From Kitasatospora sp. SUK 42 (GTDB lineage Bacteria; Actinomycetota; Actinomycetes; Streptomycetales; Streptomycetaceae), in NCBI RefSeq assembly GCF_015776785.2, contig NZ_LFMD02000005.1, positions 148,818 to 212,817 of the forward strand: a DNA stretch of 64,000 nucleotides. The letters run 5' to 3'. Shown piece after piece: positions 58,966 through 64,000 of the stretch. The translations under genes were made by a program, and so were the position numbers. The notes below the pieces were generated by a model. That model saw nothing but the letters and a program-made list of their open reading frames with translations. It ran no database searches and was not told the origin of the DNA. How positions within the stretch are numbered: position 1 is the stretch's first letter; every line of letters begins with the position of its first letter.

Positions 58966-60182
58966 GCCGGCACCCGCCCGGAACGGCGGCGCGCGCCGCG
59001 GACCTCCTGGAACCGGGCTCCGGCCGACTGCGCGTCCTGGTCTTCGCCGAGTCCTTCGCACCGCAGCTCAACGGCGTCGCCCACAGCGTGCTCCGAACGG
59101 CCGAGCACCTCGTCGCCCGCGGCCACTCCGTGCTCGTGGTCGCGCCGTCGGCCCCGCCCGGCCTCCGGCACCCGGGCGGCGCGACCGAGCGCACGTACTC
59201 CTACGGGGTGCTCCGGGTCCCGTCCGTACCGCTGCCCGGCTACCCGGAGGTGCGGATCGCGCTCCCCGGGCGGCAACCGGCCGAGGCCGTCGCCCGGTAC
59301 CGTCCCGACGTCGTCCACCTGGCCGGGCCGTTCGCCCTCGGGGCCGCCGGAGCGGCGGCGGCCCGGCGGGCCGGAGCTCCGGTCGTGGCGGTGTTCCAGA
59401 CCGACCTGGCGGCCTACGCCCGGACCTACCTGCCGGTGGCCGGAGCGGCCGGGGCCCGGATGGCCTGGCGGATCCTCCGGCGCATCCACTCCACGGCCGC
59501 GCGGACGCTGGCGCCCTCCCGGGCCTCGCTCCGCGCACTGGCGGCCCAGGGCGTGCCCCGGCTCCACCTGTGGCCGCGCGGGGTGGACCGCGAGCGGTTC
59601 CACCCGCGCCACCGCGACGAGGGCCTGCGCCGTCGGCTCGGCCCGCACGGGGAGGTCCTGGTCGGCTACGTCGGGCGCCTGGCGGCCGAGAAGCAGGTCG
59701 ACCGACTGGCGCAGGTGTCCCGGCTGCCGGGCGTCCGGCTGGTGGTCGTCGGCGACGGCCCGTGCCGCGCCGCGCTGGAGGCCGCCCTGCCGGGCGCGCT
59801 CTTCCTGGGCCGGCGCACCGGCCACGAACTCGCCCGGCTCTACGCCTCGTTCGACGTCTTCGCGCACCCCGGACCGTTCGAGACCTTCGGCCAGACCATC
59901 CAGGAGGCCATGGCCAGCGGCCTGCCGGTGGTCGCCCCGGCGGTCGGCGGTCCGCTGGACCTCGTCCGGCCGAGGCGGACCGGCTTCCTCGTTCCGCCCG
60001 GCGAGGGGGACGGGTTCCGGGTCGCGGTGGAACGGCTCGCCCGCGACGGCGAGCTGAGGGCCGGGTTCGGGCGGGCGGGCCGCGCCGCCGTGGCCGAGCG
60101 CGGCTGGGAGGCGGTCGGCGACCGGCTGATCGGGCACTACCGGCTCGCCATCGCGGAGACCGCCCGTCCCCCACGGCGGTGA
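58962..60182 (+). CDS. GT4-family glycosyltransferase (mannosyltransferase-like)
   Basis: A 406-residue GT-B enzyme resembling GDP-mannose-dependent alpha-mannosyltransferases (MgtA/PimB-like). The N-terminal acceptor domain begins RVLVFAESFAPQLNGVAHSVLRTAEHLVARGHSVLVVAP. The donor domain includes VGYVGRLAAEKQVDRLAQ, the nucleotide-phosphate Lys, and the E-x7-E motif in HPGPFETFGQTIQEAMASGLPVVAP. GTG 58962 is translationally coupled to the desaturase stop. A lipid acceptor is inferred from that coupling. Confidence 0.88.
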   Translation: MSRHPPGTAARAADLLEPGSGRLRVLVFAESFAPQLNGVAHSVLRTAEHLVARGHSVLVVAPSAPPGLRHPGGATERTYSYGVLRVPSVPLPGYPEVRIALPGRQPAEAVARYRPDVVHLAGPFALGAAGAAAARRAGAPVVAVFQTDLAAYARTYLPVAGAAGARMAWRILRRIHSTAARTLAPSRASLRALAAQGVPRLHLWPRGVDRERFHPRHRDEGLRRRLGPHGEVLVGYVGRLAAEKQVDRLAQVSRLPGVRLVVVGDGPCRAALEAALPGALFLGRRTGHELARLYASFDVFAHPGPFETFGQTIQEAMASGLPVVAPAVGGPLDLVRPRRTGFLVPPGEGDGFRVAVERLARDGELRAGFGRAGRAAVAERGWEAVGDRLIGHYRLAIAETARPPRR

Positions 60183-60232
60183 GCCGGCCGGACGACCGCA
60201 ACCATCCGCCCCCACCGGAGGACCCGACCACC

Positions 60233-61114
60233 GTGCACCGCTCCCGCACCCCTCTCGCCGCCGTCCACGCAGCCAGTAGCACCCCCGCCGCCGACACCGC
60301 CGTGTTCCTGCACGGACTGGGCGGATGGACCCACAACTGGGCCGCGCTGATCGACCTCCTGCGGGCCTCGGTGCACTGCCTGGCCCTCGACCTGCCGGGC
60401 TTCGGGAGGTCGGAACCCCCGCCCGACGGCGTCGTCACCGTCGAGCGCCTGGCCGCGGCCGTCGCCGACCACCTCGACCGCACCGGGCACCGCCGTGTCC
60501 ACCTGGTCGGCAACTCGCTGGGCGGCCTGACCGCCCTCCATCTCGCCGACCGCCGACCGGAGTTGGTCGCCACCCTGACCCTCGTCTCCCCCGTCCTGCC
60601 GGCCCTCCCCCCGCCCCAGGCGCTCCGGGTGTCACTGCTCGCCCTGCCCGGCGCCCCACGCCTGTACGCCCGGCTCCTCTCCGCCCGGAGCCCCGACCGC
60701 CAGCTCGACGACCTCTACGGCCTCGTCTACGCGGACCCCGCCCTCATCGGTGCCGAACAACGGGCGGTGGAGGCCCGCGAACGCTCACGCCGGGCCGAAC
60801 TCCCCCACGCCCCCGGGATGTTGGCCGAGGGCGTACGCGCGGTGGTCCGCTCCCATCTGCGACAGGGTCCGTCCTCGGCCTGGCACCAGGCGCACCGGAT
60901 CACCGTCCCGACCCTGCTGGTCTACGGACGCAAGGACCGCCTCGTCCCCTTCCGCACCGCGCACCGCGCCTACGCGGCCTTCCGGGACGCCCGCCTCCTC
61001 ACCCTCCCCGGCGTCGGCCACGCCGCCATGCAGGAACGCCCCGCCCCCGTCGCCGCCGCCATCCGCGCCCTGATCACCGACGCCCGCCGCACACCACCGA
61101 CGCGCGCCACCTGA
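60233..61114 (+). CDS. Alpha/beta hydrolase (lipase/esterase-like)
   Basis: A 293-residue hydrolase. TAVFLHGLGGWTHNWAALIDLL gives the oxyanion hole, VHLVGNSLGGLTALHLA the nucleophile elbow, LLVYGRKDRLVPF the Asp and LPGVGHAAMQERP the His. GTG 60233 follows GGAGG at 11 nt. An earlier GTG at 60179, overlapping the upstream stop as GTGA, would add 18 residues and couple translation to the glycosyltransferase. It is the third gene of the desaturase operon. A lipid or ester substrate is likely. Confidence 0.82.
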   Translation: MHRSRTPLAAVHAASSTPAADTAVFLHGLGGWTHNWAALIDLLRASVHCLALDLPGFGRSEPPPDGVVTVERLAAAVADHLDRTGHRRVHLVGNSLGGLTALHLADRRPELVATLTLVSPVLPALPPPQALRVSLLALPGAPRLYARLLSARSPDRQLDDLYGLVYADPALIGAEQRAVEARERSRRAELPHAPGMLAEGVRAVVRSHLRQGPSSAWHQAHRITVPTLLVYGRKDRLVPFRTAHRAYAAFRDARLLTLPGVGHAAMQERPAPVAAAIRALITDARRTPPTRAT

Positions 61115-61186
61115 CCACGACGAGGATTCCGGCCGCCCCCGCCGTCCGGTTGCGGGGCGTCCGCGACCGGTGCTTGTGTCGGACAC

Positions 61187-62797
61187 ATGGCTGAACGATC
61201 CACCGTCCGCAGCGTGACCTACGACCTGCTGCGCACGCTCGGACTCACCACCGTCTTCGGCAACCCCGGCTCCACCGAGCAGCCCTTCCTCCAGGACTTC
61301 CCCGAGGACTTCACCTACGTCCTGGCGCTCCAGGAGGCCTCCGTCATCGCGATGGCCGACGCGTTCGCCCAGGTCGCCGGCCGCCCCGCGCTGGTCAACG
61401 TGCACTCCTCGGCCGGCCTGGGCAACGCGGTCGGCAACCTGGTCGCGGCCTACCACGGCAACACGCCCCTGATCGTCACCTCCGGCCAGCAGCACCGCGA
61501 GCTGGTGCCCGGGGATCCGTACCTCGCCAACCGGGACGCCGTCGAACTGCCGAGACCGTGGGTGAAGTGGTCCTACGAACCGGCCCGCGCCGAAGACGTC
61601 CCCGAGGCCTTCATGCGCGCCTACGCCGAGGCGCTCCAGCCGCCGGCCGGGCCGGTCTACCTGTCGATCCCCATGGACGACTGGAAGCGGCCCCTGTCCG
61701 GCTTCACCCGGGTGCGGACGGTCAGCACCCGGACGGCGCCCGACCCCCGGCGGCTGCGCGCCTTCGCCGAGCGCCTCTCCGCCAGCCGCCGGCCCGCGCT
61801 CGTCTTCGGACCCGAGGTCGACCGCGGCGGCGGCTGGGACGGGGCCGTCGCCCTCGCGGAGAAGCTGCGCGCGGCCGTCTACGGCGCCCCGCTCCTCGAC
61901 CGTGCCTCCTTCCCCGAGGACCACCCGCTGTTCGGCGGCCCGCTGGGCCTGTCGGTGAGGACCATCGGCGACCGGCTGGCCGGGCACGACCTGGTGGCCG
62001 TGATCGGCGCGGAGGTGTTCCGCTACTACCCCTACGTCCCCGGCGACTACCTCCCCGCGGGCACCGGGCTGCTACAGATCACCGGCAATCCCCGGGTCGC
62101 GGCAGCGGCGCGGGTGGGCGACAGCCTGCTCGGCGATCCCGGGCTCGCGATCGAGCTGCTGCTGGACCTGGTCGAGGACGGATCCGCCCGGACGGCACCC
62201 GACCCGATGCCCCGGCCCCGCGTGCTGCCGCCCGCCCCGAACAGCCCGCTCACCCCGCCCGAGGTCTACGCCACCCTGAGCCGGGTCCGCCCGGCGGACG
62301 CGGTCATCGTCAACGAGTCGACCTCGACGATGGCCCAACAGCTCGAATGGCTCCCCACCACCCGGTCCGGATCGTTCTTCGCCACGGCGAGCGGCGGCAT
62401 CGGCTGGGGCACCCCGGCGGCCGTCGGCGTCGCACTGGCCGACCGGGAACGGGGAGTGCGACGAACCGTGGTCGGCCTGATCGGCGACGGCTCCTTCCAG
62501 TACTCCGTGCAGGCCCTCTACACGGCGGCCCGGCACGAGCTCCCCGTCGTCTACGTGGTCATGCGCAACCACGAGTACTCGATCCTCAAGTCGTTCGCGG
62601 TGCTGGAGGAGACCCCGGGCGTCCCCGGACTCGACCTGCCCGGGCTCGACATCGCCTCCGTGGCGCGCGGCTTCGGCTGCCACGCCGTCGACGTGGAGAC
62701 CACCGAGGACCTGGAGCGCGAGTTCAAGGCGGCCCTGGACGCCGGCACCACCACCGTCATCGTCGTCCCCACCCAACCGCAGAAGGCGATGCTGTAG
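61187..62797 (+). CDS. mdlC: Benzoylformate decarboxylase-like ThDP enzyme
   Basis: A 536-residue thiamin-diphosphate enzyme closely following MdlC, which converts benzoylformate to benzaldehyde in mandelate catabolism. Ser29 (FGNPGSTEQPF), Glu50 (LALQEASVIAMADAF) and His73 (NVHSSAGLGN) match the active-site Ser26, Glu47 and His70 of the Pseudomonas enzyme. The Mg/ThDP motif is GDGSFQYSVQALYTAARHELPVVYVVMRNHEYS. The other catalytic His of MdlC, in FRYH, is Tyr281 here (FRYYPYVPG), so substrate range or carboligation may differ. No mandelate dehydrogenase or racemase is near. A TetR gene follows 101 bp on. Confidence 0.86.
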   Translation: MAERSTVRSVTYDLLRTLGLTTVFGNPGSTEQPFLQDFPEDFTYVLALQEASVIAMADAFAQVAGRPALVNVHSSAGLGNAVGNLVAAYHGNTPLIVTSGQQHRELVPGDPYLANRDAVELPRPWVKWSYEPARAEDVPEAFMRAYAEALQPPAGPVYLSIPMDDWKRPLSGFTRVRTVSTRTAPDPRRLRAFAERLSASRRPALVFGPEVDRGGGWDGAVALAEKLRAAVYGAPLLDRASFPEDHPLFGGPLGLSVRTIGDRLAGHDLVAVIGAEVFRYYPYVPGDYLPAGTGLLQITGNPRVAAAARVGDSLLGDPGLAIELLLDLVEDGSARTAPDPMPRPRVLPPAPNSPLTPPEVYATLSRVRPADAVIVNESTSTMAQQLEWLPTTRSGSFFATASGGIGWGTPAAVGVALADRERGVRRTVVGLIGDGSFQYSVQALYTAARHELPVVYVVMRNHEYSILKSFAVLEETPGVPGLDLPGLDIASVARGFGCHAVDVETTEDLEREFKAALDAGTTTVIVVPTQPQKAML

Positions 62798-62848
62798 GAG
62801 GCGGGGCCGGGACCGGGTGGCTCCGTTCCCTCCCATGAGCCCGATGAA

Positions 62849-62890
62849 CTCAAGCAGCCGCTTGACAATGAACTCAAGCGGCTGCTTGAG
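62849..62890. promoter_or_regulatory. Twin TetR operators upstream of the TetR gene
   Basis: Two 18-bp sites, CTCAAGC-AGCC-GCTTGAC (62849-62866) and CTCAAGC-GGCT-GCTTGAG (62873-62890, perfect), are spaced 24 bp apart start to start, about two helical turns. The second ends 8 bp before the TetR start codon. TTGACA at 62862 may be a -35 element they cover. Confidence 0.75.
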
Positions 62891-62898
62891 TCCGGGTT

Positions 62899-63534
62899 GT
62901 GGCACGGGAACAGAAGACGGATCTACGCCGAGAGGCCGGCCAGAGGACCAGGGACGGCCTGATGGCGGCCGCCCTGGAACTGCTGGCCCAGCGCGGCCAG
63001 GCCGGGGTGACGCTCCGCGAGATCACCGATCGCGCGGGGGCCAACGTCGCCGCGGTGAGCTACCACTTCGGCTCACTGAAGGCGCTGTGCGACTCCGCGA
63101 TCGAGCACGCGCTGGAGCAGTACCTGGACGCGCAGATCCAGGCGCTCGGCTCCCTGGACCACACCTCCACGCTCGAAGAACTGGCGGCCGCGTTCGCCCG
63201 GCCGATGGTTCGTGCCCTGGCCGCCGGAGGGCGAGAGCTGGAGGTGATACGGATCGTGGCCCGCGCCGGGATCGAGCCCCCGCAGGGGTGGGAGCGACTG
63301 GCCGGCAAGTTCGAGCAGACCCGCCGGGACGCCGTGCGCGTGCTGACCGCGAACCTTCCCGCCGTCGATGCCGGGGAGCTGACCTTCCGCACCCGGTGCG
63401 CGGCCGGCCTGCTGAACTGGCTCGCCCTGGCGCCGATCGGCACAGAGCTGGCCACCGAGTCCGCCGAGCAGATCGAGCGGCGCCTGCTCCCCGTGGTGGC
63501 GGGGGCGTTCCACGGCTACCCGCCCATGAGCTGA
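62899..63534 (+). CDS. TetR/AcrR-family regulator
   Basis: A 211-residue regulator. The N-terminal HTH reads GVTLREITDRAGANVAAVSYHFGSLKALC (about residues 35-63). The C-terminal domain resembles TetR_C_17-type proteins (IRIVARAGIEPPQGW). GTG 62899 is the start, just past two strong operator palindromes, so autorepression is nearly certain. It presumably once controlled the adjacent SnoaL-like gene, now a fragment. The upstream decarboxylase-like gene ends before the operators, so it is not an obvious target. Confidence 0.87.
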   Translation: MAREQKTDLRREAGQRTRDGLMAAALELLAQRGQAGVTLREITDRAGANVAAVSYHFGSLKALCDSAIEHALEQYLDAQIQALGSLDHTSTLEELAAAFARPMVRALAAGGRELEVIRIVARAGIEPPQGWERLAGKFEQTRRDAVRVLTANLPAVDAGELTFRTRCAAGLLNWLALAPIGTELATESAEQIERRLLPVVAGAFHGYPPMS

Positions 63535-63740
63535 CGATCGAGGGCACCTTCACCGGCCCCTTCGAAACGCCCGCCGGCACCATCCAGCCGACCGGCGCCC
63601 GGCTCAGCATCCCGACCGCCGACTTCTGGTACGTCGAGGACGGGAAGATCAAGGAATTCAACTGCTACGTCGGCGTCAGCGTCATGCTCGCCCAAATGGG
63701 AGTCCAGCCGGATTTCGCCTCCGCCGTCGCCGGCCGGTAA
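63528..63740 (+). pseudogene. SnoaL-like (ester cyclase family) gene remnant
   Basis: About 70 codons without a start codon encode ELTIEGTFTGPFETPAGTIQ...LSIPTADFWYVEDGKIKEFNCYVGVSVMLAQMGVQPDF, the C-terminal half of a SnoaL-like/NTF2-fold protein. It begins inside the last codons of the TetR gene in another frame. The missing N-terminal half suggests a deletion that fused the two genes' ends. The rRNA operon terminator follows immediately. Confidence 0.72.
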
Positions 63741-63745
63741 ACGCG

Positions 63746-63781
63746 AAGAGCCCCCATCCGGTTTCCCGGATGAGGGCTCTT
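63746..63781. terminator. rRNA operon terminator (bidirectional)
   Basis: AAGAGCCCCCATCCGG pairs with CCGGATGAGGGCTCTT (one mismatch) around a 4-nt loop, 10 nt beyond the 5S 3' end. It serves the minus-strand rRNA operon and also ends the TetR/SnoaL transcript. Confidence 0.85.
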
Positions 63782-63791
63782 CTGAATAATT

Positions 63792-63908
63792 GTTCGGCGG
63801 CGTCCTACTCTCCCACAGGGTCCCCCCTGCAGTACCATCGGCGCTGTGAGGCTTAGCTTCCGGGTTCGGAATGTAACCGGGCGTTTCCCTCACGCTATGA
63901 CCACCGAA
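63792..63908 (-). rRNA. rrf: 5S ribosomal RNA
   Basis: About 117 nt on the minus strand. The RNA begins TTCGGTGGTCATAGCG and ends GGACGCCGCCGAA, complementary ends that form helix I. Internal stretches CGAACCCGGAAGCTAAG and GGGAGAGTAGGAC are the conserved 5S loops. It is the last gene of an rRNA operon reading leftward; the 23S gene lies just beyond the window edge. Ends may be off by one or two bases. Confidence 0.95.
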
Positions 63909-63989
63909 ACACTATGAAACTGTCAACCGCACCAACCCAGGTCAGGGTCGGGGTCGTTGTTTCAGAACAACACAGTGGACGCGAGCAAC

Positions 63990-64000
63990 TGAGGACAAGC
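63990..64000 (-). rRNA. rrl: 23S ribosomal RNA, 3' tip only
   Basis: The last bases read GCTTGTCCTC on the minus strand, the usual actinobacterial 23S 3' end that pairs with the 23S 5' end. The rest lies outside the window. The 63909-63989 stretch is the 23S-5S spacer, without a tRNA. Confidence 0.6.

Noticed and set aside
63909..63989. tRNA in the 23S-5S spacer
   Set aside because: The spacer is about 80 nt but shows no acceptor-stem pairing or T-loop sequence.

Overview
The window is high-GC actinobacterial chromosome of Streptomycetaceae type (Streptomyces or Kitasatospora). The evidence is the codon use, frequent GTG starts and ATGA/GTGA overlaps, the content (TerD, SAV_2336-type and SARP proteins, mycothiol-type DinB, F420-type luciferase-like oxidoreductase, Rpf/LysM protein, P450, many TetR regulators), and a 5S rRNA plus the 3' tip of a 23S rRNA closing the window on the minus strand. 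There are about 56 genes. I see no insertion sequence, CRISPR array, prophage, tRNA or classic biosynthetic cluster.

Layout. 0-9.3 kb: small regulator/enzyme units, including divergent pairs with visible operators (TetR/FBP protein, HxlR/quinone oxidoreductase, TetR/aldo-keto reductase), a catalytically degraded cysteinyl-tRNA synthetase-like protein and two secreted proteins. 9.3-19 kb: TerD, P450, a secreted C15-like peptidase with Ser in place of Cys, an Mrr-TerD fusion, a cupin/CocE hydrolase pair, a Mut7-C protein and an MFS transporter. 19.5-27 kb: a two-subunit molybdenum hydroxylase, a Tat-exported lipase-like hydrolase, DinB-like, SDR and methyltransferase genes, then an Rpf/LysM protein behind a long leader. 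27.5-33 kb: a NarL-type two-component system whose kinase carries an extra membrane anchor and a BamE-like tail, a GAF/PAS/PP2C phosphatase and a Uma2 protein. 33-43.7 kb: housekeeping-like genes (PQQ-like propeller, degenerate uridine kinase, Nei-type glycosylase, UspA, F420 oxidoreductase, mechanosensitive-channel-like protein, hydrolases, GlxA regulator).

43.7-49 kb: an OmpR/kinase pair diverges from a ferric-reductase-like transmembrane flavoprotein, an FMN-binding lipoprotein-like protein with a flavinylation motif, and its flavin transferase ApbE. Together these make a complete extracytoplasmic electron-transfer module.

48.9-57.3 kb is the most unusual part: a four-gene minus-strand operon of the VMAP ternary conflict-system type. 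It encodes a trypsin-fold protein with an effector-associated domain, a VMAP-type protein, a MoxR AAA+ ATPase, and a 1614-residue fusion of SAV_2336-N, vWA, STAND NTPase, beta-propeller, protein kinase and SARP. Several catalytic centres look disabled: the protease has lost His and Ser, the NTPase its Walker A Lys, and the kinase has HGE for HRD. The MoxR 5' end shows an apparent +1 frameshift. The whole therefore looks like a sensory or regulatory derivative of a conflict system with a transcription-factor output.

57.9-63.7 kb: a desaturase-glycosyltransferase-hydrolase operon, a benzoylformate-decarboxylase-like enzyme, a TetR gene behind twin operators, and a SnoaL-like gene remnant abutting the rRNA operon terminator.
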